From positions 5,580,001 to 5,644,000 of the forward strand of contig NZ_SMGE01000001.1 in assembly GCF_004339525.1 (NCBI RefSeq): DNA of 64,000 nucleotides. The letters run 5' to 3'. Shown piece by piece: positions 7,725 through 15,594 of this stretch (the stretch's first letter is position 1; every line of letters begins with the position of its first letter). The DNA comes from Flavobacterium sp. 90 (GTDB lineage Bacteria; Bacteroidota; Bacteroidia; Flavobacteriales; Flavobacteriaceae). Below the pieces are notes generated by a model that was given only the letters and a program-made list of their open reading frames with translations, did not search any database and had not been told where the DNA came from. The translations under genes and the position numbers were made by a program.

Positions 7725-8593
7725 TAATTACCCGCCAGTTTATTCAATGTATAAGTAATCAATTCATCAACAGCTTTATAAGGATCTTCACTAAAAGTTC
7801 CTGATGCACGATTTGCAATAATAGCATTCAAAGACAAAGCATTATGTCCGAGAAGCGCCGAAAGCCCATAGATCGCAGCCGTTTCCATTTCTAAATTAGT
7901 GATTCTTTGGTTATCAAAATTAAAATTATCCATTTTATTGTTTAATTCCTCATCTTGAATATTCAAACGTAAAACACGTCCTTGTGGTCCATAAAATCCT
8001 CCGGCAGTTGCTGTAATTCCTTTAAAAATTTTATCAGATTCAATGATTTTTTCCAGTTTTTCAGAACACGCAATTGCATAAGGTTTTCCTTTTCTGATAT
8101 CCCAATTAGTATGCGCAACAAAAGCATCTTCGATAGCAGCATTCGAAACTTCGTCGATCAAATAGGAGCGAAGCATATTGTCTAATCCTAATCCGAATTT
8201 AGACATTACGAAACTATCCACAGGAATATCATTCTGCAAAGAACCCGAAGTTCCGATTCTGATAATATTAAGCGAAGTCAGGTTTTCTTTAGGCAAACGA
8301 GTTTCTAAATCGATGTTTACCAAAGCGTCTAATTCATTAATAACAATATCAATATTATCAGGACCAATTCCGGTTGACATTACAGAAATTCTTTTTCCTT
8401 TATAGATTCCGGTTTGCGTTTTAAACTCTCTTTTTTGAGTTGAATATTCGATAGAATCAAAAAACTGAGTGATTTTCTCGACTCTATTTTGATCTCCAAC
8501 AAAAATTATATCGTGAGCAATATGTTCAGGACGAAGGTTTAAGTGGTAAACGCTTCCGTCTGGATTTAGTATTAATTCTGAGTTTTGTATCAT
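7724..8593 (-). CDS. Nucleoside phosphorylase (uridine phosphorylase/PNP family)
   Basis: This 289-aa enzyme of the PNP/UDP phosphorylase superfamily cleaves nucleosides with phosphate to base plus ribose-1-phosphate. Typical segments are the 'VMSTGIGPDNIDIVINEL' phosphate/ribose region, 'IRIGTSGSLQNDIPVDSFVM', and 'NLEMETAAIYGLSALLGHNA', which holds the ribose-binding Met-Glu. Pyrimidine versus purine preference cannot be read from the sequence; the general look is uridine-phosphorylase-like. It acts in cytosolic nucleoside salvage. The downstream 87-aa gene overlaps it by one base. Confidence 0.85.
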   Translation of the reverse strand: MIQNSELILNPDGSVYHLNLRPEHIAHDIIFVGDQNRVEKITQFFDSIEYSTQKREFKTQTGIYKGKRISVMSTGIGPDNIDIVINELDALVNIDLETRLPKENLTSLNIIRIGTSGSLQNDIPVDSFVMSKFGLGLDNMLRSYLIDEVSNAAIEDAFVAHTNWDIRKGKPYAIACSEKLEKIIESDKIFKGITATAGGFYGPQGRVLRLNIQDEELNNKMDNFNFDNQRITNLEMETAAIYGLSALLGHNALSLNAIIANRASGTFSEDPYKAVDELITYTLNKLAGN

Positions 8594-8670
8594 TTTTTTT
8601 GAGGTTCTGAGGTTCTAAGTGACTAAGGTTCTGAGGTTTTCTTTCGAGACGTATAACTTTGTGTCTTATT

Positions 8671-8868
8671 TTGCCCGCAGATTTAACGGATTGAACGGAT
8701 TGTCACAGATTTTTATTTTTTTCTTTTAAGGTTTTGAGGTTTTTTATTGGGGTTTTATGATGTTTTTTTATTGTAGAGGCGCACAGCAGTGCGTCTTTTT
8801 TTTGCCCACGGATTTAACGAATTGAACTGATTGTCACAGATTTATTTTCTTTTAAGGTTCTGAGTTTC
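8671..8868. repeat. Direct repeat pair with an embedded hairpin repeat copy
   Basis: The gap 8594-9047 has no gene. 'TTGCCCGCAGATTTAACGG' at 8671 recurs with few changes at 8802, and both are followed by GATTGTCACAGATTT and a CTTTTAAGGTT(C/T)TGAG segment (offset 126-131 bp), so a roughly 65-bp unit is directly repeated. Between the two lies a solo 24-bp copy (8773-8796) of the end of the 4020-4153 element. Further right are a TTCCAATGATTGGAA palindrome near 8910 and 'CTTAGCGAGCTTTGCGG', a family seen again near 60001. Confidence 0.7.
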
Positions 8869-9047
8869 TAAGCAACTAAGGCGCTAAGTTTTTTTTCTGA
8901 AATTCCAAATTCCAATGATTGGAAATCTTTTTTTCAACACAAAGCTTTGCGATCTTAGCATTTTTATTGCCCAACGTTTCGGCATCAAATTATAATTCTT
9001 AGCGAGCTTTGCGGTTAAATTTTATAATCATCTGCAATCTAAAATCA

Positions 9048-9380
9048 TTATCCACCCACACGTTTCGTTTTAAATCCTTTTGCTTTTAGGATTTCCATGA
9101 TTTTGTCGCGATAATCGCCTTGAATAATGATTGAACTGTCTTTAAAAGTTCCGCCAACACTTAATTTGGTTTTGATTTCTTTGGCGAGAACTTTAAAATC
9201 TTCGTCAGATCCTTCATAACCTTCGATAATTGTGGTGGCTTTTCCTTTTCGTTTTTCAAATTTGCAAATCATAGGCTCTTTTTGAATATAAAGCACATGA
9301 TCCTGCTCCTGAATTTCCTCAGGCTCATTTGATTCGACGTGATCGGGAAATAAGTTTTTTAATTGATCTTGTAAGTCCAT
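9048..9380 (-). CDS. SUI1/eIF1-like translation factor (YciH family)
   Basis: This 110-aa protein has a SUI1 domain: 'RKGKATTIIEGYEGSDEDFK', 'LAKEIKTKLSVGGTFKD', 'SSIIIQGDYRDKIMEILKAK', then GFKTKRVGG. Bacterial SUI1/YciH proteins resemble eIF1 and can bind the small ribosomal subunit and influence start-site fidelity. The N-terminal ~35 residues are acidic and variable. The gene is apparently monocistronic. Confidence 0.9.
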   Translation of the reverse strand: MDLQDQLKNLFPDHVESNEPEEIQEQDHVLYIQKEPMICKFEKRKGKATTIIEGYEGSDEDFKVLAKEIKTKLSVGGTFKDSSIIIQGDYRDKIMEILKAKGFKTKRVGG

Positions 9381-9430
9381 AGAATTTTTATTCTAAAAAT
9401 AAGTTTCAATAAATATAGTTTGTAAAAATT

Positions 9431-9468
9431 AAATTCCAAATACCAATTTACATTGGAATTTGGAATTT
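9431..9468 (-). terminator. Hairpin after the 2OG-Fe oxygenase gene
   Basis: AAATTCCAAATACCAAT (9431-9447) pairs with ATTGGAATTTGGAATTT (9452-9468) with one mismatch and a 4-nt loop, 23 nt past the oxygenase stop codon. The same AAATTCCAAATTCCAA word recurs in the hairpin after the M1 peptidase gene (51590-51626), so it is also a dispersed repeat. Confidence 0.6.
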
Positions 9469-9490
9469 AAAGAATTGAGATTTAAAAAGT

Positions 9491-10441
9491 TTATTTTTTA
9501 ATTAACCCTAAATCTACTAAACGTTCGTATAAATAATCTCCCGCTGTAATATCTTCGAATCTCTTAGGATTTTCAGCATCAATACAGTTTTCAAGACAAT
9601 CCAGACGCATATCGCTTACCGGATGCATAAAAAACGGAACCGAAAAACGTGAAGTTCCCCATAATTCTCTAGGCGGATTTACAACCTGGTGAATCGTAGA
9701 TTTTAGTTTATTGTTTGTATGTCTTGACAACATATCTCCAACATTAATTACTAATTCATCGTCTGCAGCGATTGCATCAATCCATTCGCCATCATGATTT
9801 TGAACTTGTAATCCTTTTCCCTGTGCACCCATTAATAAGGTAATCAGATTAATATCTCCGTGAGCAGCTGCACGAATTGCGTTTTCCGGCTCAGAAGTAA
9901 TTGGTGGATAATGAATTGGTCTCAAAATAGAGTTTCCGTCTTTTGCATATTGGTCAAAATAAAATTCATCTAAACCTAAGTGCAAAGCCAAAGCTCTTAA
10001 TACATAAACACCTGTTTTTTCAAGCATTTGATACGCTTCTTTACCTACAACATTAAAACGAGGTAATTCAGTCACTTCAACATTGTCCGGATATTCCGAA
10101 GCATATTTTGAAGAAGCATCAACATATTGGCCAAAATGCCAAAATTCTTTCAAATCACCTTCTTTGCGACCTTTAGCATGTTCTTTTCCAAAAGATACAT
10201 AACCTCGTTGTCCGCCAATACCGGGAATTTCATAATTATGCTTAGTTTCCACTGGCAAAGCGAAAAATTTTCTAATTTCGCCATAAAGCTCGTCTACTAA
10301 CTGATCGTCTAAAAAGTGACCTTTTAGGGCTACGAAGCCAATGTTTTCAAATGCACTGCCGATTTCATTTACAAATTTTTGTTTACGTTTCGGGTCGTCC
10401 GAAAGGAAATCACGTAAGTCTACACTAGGAATGTTTTGCAT
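9491..10441 (-). CDS. 2-oxoglutarate/Fe(II)-dependent oxygenase, isopenicillin-N-synthase-like
   Basis: This 316-aa cytosolic enzyme has the non-haem iron dioxygenase fold. The N-terminal DIOX_N-like part includes PSVDLRDFLSDD and 'FENIGFVALKGH'. The iron ligands are visible as HGD (His194, Asp196) and His251 in STIHQVVN, and the oxoglutarate-binding arginine is Arg265 in SRFSVPFF. Length fits the IPNS-like family. The natural substrate is unknown. It has its own candidate promoter (10492-10499) and a hairpin in the 5' leader, and faces the E1 dehydrogenase gene divergently. Confidence 0.9.
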   Translation of the reverse strand: MQNIPSVDLRDFLSDDPKRKQKFVNEIGSAFENIGFVALKGHFLDDQLVDELYGEIRKFFALPVETKHNYEIPGIGGQRGYVSFGKEHAKGRKEGDLKEFWHFGQYVDASSKYASEYPDNVEVTELPRFNVVGKEAYQMLEKTGVYVLRALALHLGLDEFYFDQYAKDGNSILRPIHYPPITSEPENAIRAAAHGDINLITLLMGAQGKGLQVQNHDGEWIDAIAADDELVINVGDMLSRHTNNKLKSTIHQVVNPPRELWGTSRFSVPFFMHPVSDMRLDCLENCIDAENPKRFEDITAGDYLYERLVDLGLIKK

Positions 10442-10465
10442 ACTTTACATTTTTATTTAAAGATA

Positions 10466-10499
10466 AAAGGTCAATTAAGACCTTTCAATAACAAAGGTA
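10466..10499 (-). promoter_or_regulatory. Oxygenase promoter (-7 TACCTTTG) and 5'-leader hairpin
   Basis: On the minus strand TACCTTTG (10499 to 10492) matches TAnnTTTG about 50 nt before the start codon; no good -33 box is seen. The leader then contains AAAGGTC-AATTAA-GACCTTT (10466-10485), a perfect 7-bp hairpin about 25 nt before the ATG. Confidence 0.5.
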
Positions 10500-10582
10500 G
10501 AGAATATTTTATATTTGAATTTTAAAAGTTAGAATAAAATTAAAAATATCTAACAAAAAGAAATAAAATTGTTATAATTTTC

Positions 10583-10590
10583 TATATTTG
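10583..10590 (+). promoter_or_regulatory. -7 promoter element TATATTTG of the E1 dehydrogenase gene
   Basis: TATATTTG fits the TAnnTTTG consensus and lies 22 nt before the ATG at 10613. No clear -33 TTTG is found at the preferred distance. Confidence 0.5.
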
Positions 10591-10612
10591 AAATACTTAA
10601 ACAGCGGATCAA

Positions 10613-12589
10613 ATGATTTTCTATAAACAGAACCTTTCTGATACTCAATTATTAGACTTATATAAAAAAATTCTAAAACCTCGTTTGATCGAAGAAAAAA
10701 TGCTGATTCTGATTCGGCAGGGAAAAGTCTCAAAATGGTTCTCCGGAATCGGGCAGGAGGCAATCGCTGTGGGAGTTACTGCTGCATTAGAAGACAATGA
10801 ATACGTCTTGCCAATGCACAGAAACCTGGGCGTTTTTACGACCAGAAACATTCCGCTGTATCGATTATTTTCGCAATGGCAGGGAAAAGCAAATGGTTTT
10901 ACTAAAGGAAGAGATCGCAGTTTTCATTTTGGAACGCAGGAATACAATATTATCGGAATGATTTCGCATTTAGGTCCGCAATTAGGAATCGCAGACGGAA
11001 TCGCTCTTGCCGATAAACTTCAGAATAATAAAAAAGTCACAGCCGTTTTTACCGGTGAAGGCGCTACAAGTGAAGGAGATTTTCATGAAGCATTAAATAT
11101 TGCTGCTGTCTGGAAATTGCCTGTAATGTTTATCATCGAAAACAATGGTTACGGACTTTCGACTCCAACAAATGAACAATATTCCTGCGAAAACCTTGCT
11201 GATAAAGGTATTGGCTACGGAATCGAAAGTTATATTATTGATGGAAATAATATACTTGAAGTCTACAATAAAATTTTGCAGCTCAAAGAACACATGCAAC
11301 AAGATCCGCATCCGGTTTTATTGGAATTTAAAACCTTTAGAATGCGCGGACATGAAGAGGCGAGTGGCACAAAATATGTTCCCGATGAATTATTAAGAAA
11401 ATGGGCAACGCAAGATCCGGTCGATAATTACAGAATGTTTCTTTTAGAAGAGGGTATTTTGACTGAAGAACATGACGCAGCTTTCCATGAAGAAATTAAA
11501 CATGAAATCGAAGAAAATTGGGCTATTGCAAATGCAGAACCTGAAATTATTCCAACTTATAGTGAAGAATTAAAAGATGTGTATGAACCTTTTCAATATG
11601 AAGAAGTTAATACAGAATCAGAATCTAAGAATATTCGGTTTATAGACGCTATCAGAAACAGTTTAGACCAATCAATGCAACGCCACGAAAACCTGGTTAT
11701 TATGGGTCAGGATATTGCCGAATATGGTGGTGCATTTAAAATTACAGAAGGCTTTGTTGAAACGTTTGGGAAAGAGCGCGTACGTAATACTCCAATTTGC
11801 GAAAGCGCTGTAATATCTGCCGGAATGGGTTTATCAATCAACGGATATAAAGCAATTGTCGAAATGCAATTTGCCGATTTTGTTTCTACAGGATTTAATC
11901 CAATTGTAAATTTATTGGCAAAATCACATTATCGCTGGGGCGAAAAAGCCGATGTAGTCGTTAGAATGCCTTGCGGCGGCGGAACTCAGGCTGGACCATT
12001 TCATTCACAGACAAATGAAGCCTGGTTTACCAAAACTCCGGGTTTAAAAGTCGTATATCCTGCGTTTCCATATGATGCAAAAGGATTACTGAATACTTCG
12101 ATAAATGATCCAAATCCGGTTTTGTTTTTCGAACATAAACAATTGTACAGAAGCGTTTATCAAGACGTTCCAACAGATTATTATACAATTCCATTAGGAA
12201 AAGCGGCTTTATTAAAAGAAGGAAATGCTATAACCATTATCGCTTTTGGTGCTCCGGTTCATTGGGCATTAGAAACTTTGGCAAAATATCCTGAAATTGA
12301 CGCTGATTTAATCGATCTAAGAACTTTACAACCTTTAGATACTGAAACTATTTTTGCTTCAGTTAGAAAAACAGGAAAAGTAATTATTTATCAGGAAGAC
12401 ACGCTTTTTGGTGGAATTGCCAGCGATATTTCGGCTTTAATTATGGAAGAATGTTTCGAATATCTTGATGCTCCCGTAAAAAGAGTTGCGAGCTTAGATT
12501 CGCCAATTCCGTTTACTAAAGCGCTGGAAGATCAGTTCTTACCAAAAGATCGTTTTGAGAATGTTTTATTAGATTTATTAAAATATTAG
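10613..12589 (+). CDS. 2-oxoacid dehydrogenase E1, fused alpha and beta subunits
   Basis: This 658-aa protein joins E1-alpha (about 1-320) and E1-beta (about 340-658) in one chain. The thiamine-diphosphate motif runs from GEGATSEGD (148-156) to NN (177-178). The beta half starts around 'RFIDAIRNSLDQSMQRHENL' and includes 'MGQDIAEYGGAFKITEGF' and 'RVRNTPICESAVISAGMGLS'. It should decarboxylate a 2-oxoacid, probably branched-chain, and reductively acylate the lipoyl group of an E2 subunit. E2 and E3 are not in this window. The fusion is common in Bacteroidota. Branched-chain versus other oxoacid specificity is inferred. Confidence 0.9.
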   Translation: MIFYKQNLSDTQLLDLYKKILKPRLIEEKMLILIRQGKVSKWFSGIGQEAIAVGVTAALEDNEYVLPMHRNLGVFTTRNIPLYRLFSQWQGKANGFTKGRDRSFHFGTQEYNIIGMISHLGPQLGIADGIALADKLQNNKKVTAVFTGEGATSEGDFHEALNIAAVWKLPVMFIIENNGYGLSTPTNEQYSCENLADKGIGYGIESYIIDGNNILEVYNKILQLKEHMQQDPHPVLLEFKTFRMRGHEEASGTKYVPDELLRKWATQDPVDNYRMFLLEEGILTEEHDAAFHEEIKHEIEENWAIANAEPEIIPTYSEELKDVYEPFQYEEVNTESESKNIRFIDAIRNSLDQSMQRHENLVIMGQDIAEYGGAFKITEGFVETFGKERVRNTPICESAVISAGMGLSINGYKAIVEMQFADFVSTGFNPIVNLLAKSHYRWGEKADVVVRMPCGGGTQAGPFHSQTNEAWFTKTPGLKVVYPAFPYDAKGLLNTSINDPNPVLFFEHKQLYRSVYQDVPTDYYTIPLGKAALLKEGNAITIIAFGAPVHWALETLAKYPEIDADLIDLRTLQPLDTETIFASVRKTGKVIIYQEDTLFGGIASDISALIMEECFEYLDAPVKRVASLDSPIPFTKALEDQFLPKDRFENVLLDLLKY

Positions 12590-12607
12590 ACCCAAATAGT
12601 AAATAGT

Positions 12608-12637
12608 TTTGCATAAACAACATTTTTTTTATCTTTA
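12608..12637 (+). promoter_or_regulatory. Promoter TTTG-N18-TATCTTTA of the DUF885 gene
   Basis: TTTG at 12608-12611 and TATCTTTA at 12630-12637 (one mismatch to TAnnTTTG) are 18 nt apart, which is good Bacteroidota promoter geometry. The ATG at 12657 follows 19 nt later. Confidence 0.6.
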
Positions 12638-12656
12638 AACAATAAAAAAATAATTT

Positions 12657-14399
12657 ATGAAAAAACTATTCGTTTCTTTCTTTGCAATGACTTTACTTTT
12701 TTCTTGTAATAAAAGTACTAAGTCTAATGAGGATAAAGCTTTAGATCAAAAATTTGATACTTATAAAGATGGTTTTGTAACCGCTTTATGGAAAATTAGT
12801 CCAAATTGGGCTTCTAGTGTTGGCTATCATAAACTAGATAGTGTTTTGACTATACCAAATGATAATCAGAAAAAAATAACACTTGAGTTTGTCAATGCAC
12901 AATTAGATTCTTTGAAAAAATTCAATATTGACGAGTTATCGGACAATAACAAAACCGATTTTCATTTGATTAAAAATGAACTTGAAAGCGATATTTTCAG
13001 CATTACTGAATTAAAAGCAGGCGAGTGGGATCCTTCCAGTTATAATGTTTGTGGTGCTTTTGCCGAAATTTTAAATGGTACTTATGACACTCCAGAGATT
13101 CGTTTACGTGCTTTTAATGCAAAAATGAATAATATTCCAGCATATTATGAAGCTGCGAAAAACAATATCAAAAATCCAACAGTTGAACATACAGAACTTG
13201 CCATTGCTCAAAACCTTGGCGGATCGACTGTGTTTCAGGATGAACTAAAAACAGCATTAGATAAAAGTAAATTAACTGATGTTGAGAAAAAAGAAATGCT
13301 TGCCAAAGCACAAGTTTCTGTGAAAGCAATTGCTGATTACGCAAATTGGTTAAAAAATCTACCGAATAAAACACCTCGTTCTTTTAGACTTGGAGCAGCA
13401 TTATATGCTAAGAAATTTAATCATGACATTCAATCAGGTTATTCTGCCGATGAAATTTTTAAAATTGCAGTAGATCACAAAAAAGATTTACATGATAAAA
13501 TGTTTGTTCTGGCTGATAAACTTTGGACAAAATACAAGGGAACTGAAGCAAAACCTGCTGATAAATTGGAGTTAATTAAGCAAGTAATCGACAAAATCTC
13601 TTTGCAGCACACAACGCCTGAGAAATTTCAATCTGAAATAGAGAAGCAAATTCCGGAATTAACAGCTTATGTAAAAGCTAAAGATTTATTGTACATAGAT
13701 CCTTCAAAACCACTTGTAGTACGCAAAGAACCGGCTTATATGGCAGGAGTTGCCGGCGCGTCTATTTCGGCTCCGGGACCTTATGACAAAAATGCAAATA
13801 CGTATTACAATGTAGGAAGTATGTCTGGTTGGACTCCGGAAAATGCAGAAAGTTATTTGCGTGAATACAACAATTACATCCTTCAGATTCTTAATATTCA
13901 CGAAGCAATTCCCGGACATTATACACAGCTCGTTTATAGCAATCAATCTCCAAGTATCATCAAATCGATATTATCAAATGGCGCTATGGTTGAAGGTTGG
14001 GCGGTTTATGCAGAAAGAATGATGCTTGAAAGTGGTTATAAAAATTCTGACGAAATGTGGTTGATGTACTATAAATGGAATTTAAGAGCAACTTGCAATA
14101 CGATTCTAGACATTAGTGTTCACACCAAAAATATGTCTAAAGAAGATGCATTGAAATTATTGACCAAAGAAGCTTTTCAGCAACAAGCTGAAGCCGATGG
14201 AAAATGGAAACGCGTCACTTTATCCCAAGTGCAATTATGTTCTTACTTTACAGGATATACTGAAATTTATAACCTTAGAGAAGAACTTAAAAAACAAGAA
14301 GGAGACAAATTTAATCTGAAAAAATTTCATGAAAAATTCCTGAGTTTTGGAAGCGCTCCAGTAAAATACATAAAAGAATTAATGCTTTCTAAAGAATAA
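12657..14399 (+). CDS. DUF885 family lipoprotein, putative metallopeptidase
   Basis: This 580-aa protein has a lipoprotein signal peptide (MKKLFVSFFAMTLLFSC). It carries the DUF885 hallmark HEAIPGHYTQ (His at ~415), a HExxxGH zinc-type motif, followed by 'GAMVEGWAVYAERMMLESGY', where the Glu is likely a further ligand. DUF885 proteins are thought to be zinc-dependent carboxypeptidase- or aminopeptidase-like enzymes exported to the cell envelope. The substrate is unknown. It has its own promoter and a strong terminator at 14404-14445, so it is monocistronic. Confidence 0.9.
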   Translation: MKKLFVSFFAMTLLFSCNKSTKSNEDKALDQKFDTYKDGFVTALWKISPNWASSVGYHKLDSVLTIPNDNQKKITLEFVNAQLDSLKKFNIDELSDNNKTDFHLIKNELESDIFSITELKAGEWDPSSYNVCGAFAEILNGTYDTPEIRLRAFNAKMNNIPAYYEAAKNNIKNPTVEHTELAIAQNLGGSTVFQDELKTALDKSKLTDVEKKEMLAKAQVSVKAIADYANWLKNLPNKTPRSFRLGAALYAKKFNHDIQSGYSADEIFKIAVDHKKDLHDKMFVLADKLWTKYKGTEAKPADKLELIKQVIDKISLQHTTPEKFQSEIEKQIPELTAYVKAKDLLYIDPSKPLVVRKEPAYMAGVAGASISAPGPYDKNANTYYNVGSMSGWTPENAESYLREYNNYILQILNIHEAIPGHYTQLVYSNQSPSIIKSILSNGAMVEGWAVYAERMMLESGYKNSDEMWLMYYKWNLRATCNTILDISVHTKNMSKEDALKLLTKEAFQQQAEADGKWKRVTLSQVQLCSYFTGYTEIYNLREELKKQEGDKFNLKKFHEKFLSFGSAPVKYIKELMLSKE

Positions 14400-14403
14400 A
14401 TTC

Positions 14404-14445
14404 AAAAGCCTATCAAGTGATCAACTGATAGGCTTTTTTTTTGTT
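14404..14445 (+). terminator. Terminator of the DUF885 gene
   Basis: AAAAGCCTATCA (14404-14415) is perfectly complementary to TGATAGGCTTTT (14426-14437), followed by a T-run, 4 nt past the stop codon. Confidence 0.85.
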
Positions 14446-14451
14446 TTTTTT

Positions 14452-14550
14452 GTCATTTCGAGCGAAGGGAGAAATCACACAACAAACTCTACAATCTAAA
14501 TCGCAAATCTTTGCCGAATCCCGCGTATGATTTACTTCGCTCGAAATGAC
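14452..14550. repeat. Dispersed ~100-bp inverted-repeat element (GTCATTTCGA...GAGAAATCACAC family), copy 1
   Basis: The left end GTCATTTCGAGCGAAGGGAG continues to AAATCACAC (14480) and is inverted at the right end TATGATTTACTTCGCTCGAA...TGAC (to 14550). The core keeps the shared word 'CAAATCTTTGCCGAATCCCG'. Related copies are at 26043-26124, 29673-29770 and 49349-49449. It has no coding capacity; the arms could fold into a long hairpin. Confidence 0.8.
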
Positions 14551-14740
14551 AAAAATGCGAATAAAACCCGTGTGAATCCGCGTTTTCGCGATAGCGAATC
14601 AGTGTCATCCGCGTACCATATACGCGTGTGATTTACTTCGGTCGAAATGACAAAAAAGCAAATAAAACCCGTGTGAATCTGCGTTTTCGCGATAGCGAAT
14701 CAGTGTCATCCGCGTGCCATATATGCGTACGATTTACTTC
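14529..14740. repeat. 101-bp tandem repeat, about 2.1 copies
   Basis: GATTTACTTC starts at 14529, 14630 and 14731, an exact 101-bp period. Each full unit contains TCGAAATGACAAAAA, 'AATAAAACCCGTGTGAAT', 'GCGTTTTCGCGATAGCGAAT', 'CAGTGTCATCCGCGT' and 'CCATAT'. It merges the end of the element at 14452 with the 'ATCCGCG' repeat and duplicates the junction. The stretch 14400-14943 contains no gene. Confidence 0.8.
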
Positions 14741-14796
14741 ATCTGTTCGCTATCGCTCGGGTCTGCTCGCGTCGAAATAACAAATTCTAGAATTGA

Positions 14797-14907
14797 ACTT
14801 TTAAACAAACTAAGTTTGGACTTCTAAACAAAGTTGGCAATTCTTTTTATAATGAAATTTGCATTACTAATTCTTGATAAATTGACAAATTCTAATAATG
14901 ATAAATT
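14797..14907 (+). promoter_or_regulatory. Two pairs of direct repeats upstream of the epimerase-MBL-AraC operon
   Basis: ACTTYTAAACAAA occurs at 14797-14809 and 14820-14832 (23-bp period). TGATAAATT occurs at 14875-14883 and 14899-14907 (24-bp period). AraC-family regulators often bind direct repeats about two helical turns apart, and the operon downstream ends with an AraC gene, so autoregulation is plausible but inferred. Confidence 0.35.
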
Positions 14908-14943
14908 TCAATTTGGAGGAATAAAAATTTAATTTAAAAAAAT

Positions 14944-15588
14944 ATGAAAGTTATTATAACTGGTGCCACAGGAATGGTTGGTGAAGGTGTTTTGTTTGAA
15001 TGCCTTGAGAACGACACAGTAAAAAAGGTTTTAATGGTAAATAGAAAACCATCGCCTGTAAAACACCCAAAATTGACGGAGTTAATTGTTCCAAATTTTA
15101 TGGATTTAACAGCTTTTGAAGCTCAACTTACAGGTTATGACGCTTGTTTTTATTGTGCCGGAATAAGTTCTGTTGGTATGGATGAAGCAAAATTTACGCA
15201 AATAACGTATGACACGACAATAAGTTTTGCGAGTAAACTAGCTTCTTTAAATCCGAATATGGTTTTTACTTATGTTTCCGGAAGTCATACTGATACTTCA
15301 GAAAAAGGCAGAGTAATGTGGGCGAGAGTAAAAGGAAAAACTGAAAATGATTTATTGAAATTACCATTTAAAAAAGCGTACAACTTTAGACCGGGTTTCA
15401 TGAAACCATTCAAAGGGCAAAAAAATGTAAAAGCCTTTTTTAAACCGTTGATTTTCTTGTTTCCGATTTTACTTCCTACAAAGTCATTAACGTTAAAACA
15501 AGTAGGACAAGCAATGATAAACTGCGTAGTTCGTGGATATTCGAAAAATATACTCGAAATCGATGATATAAAAATCGCTGCAAAATAA
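14944..15588 (+). CDS. NAD(P)-binding epimerase-like protein
   Basis: This 214-aa single Rossmann domain protein has the N-terminal dinucleotide motif KVIITGATGMVGEGVLFECL (GxxGxxG) and 'YDACFYCAGISSVGMDE', 'YVSGSHTDTSEKGRVMWARV' and 'KGKTENDLLKLPFKKAYNFR', which look like atypical short-chain dehydrogenase/NmrA-like proteins. The canonical YxxxK is not clear; Lys in RVKGKTE may take that place. The reaction is unknown. The next gene starts 6 nt after its stop, making it the first gene of a three-gene operon. Confidence 0.85.
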   Translation: MKVIITGATGMVGEGVLFECLENDTVKKVLMVNRKPSPVKHPKLTELIVPNFMDLTAFEAQLTGYDACFYCAGISSVGMDEAKFTQITYDTTISFASKLASLNPNMVFTYVSGSHTDTSEKGRVMWARVKGKTENDLLKLPFKKAYNFRPGFMKPFKGQKNVKAFFKPLIFLFPILLPTKSLTLKQVGQAMINCVVRGYSKNILEIDDIKIAAK

Positions 15589-15594
15589 CTCTAA

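Noticed and set aside
10572..10851. Overlapping minus-strand frames at the start of the E1 dehydrogenase gene
   Set aside because: They are antisense to a gene with clear thiamine-diphosphate motifs and have no domain.
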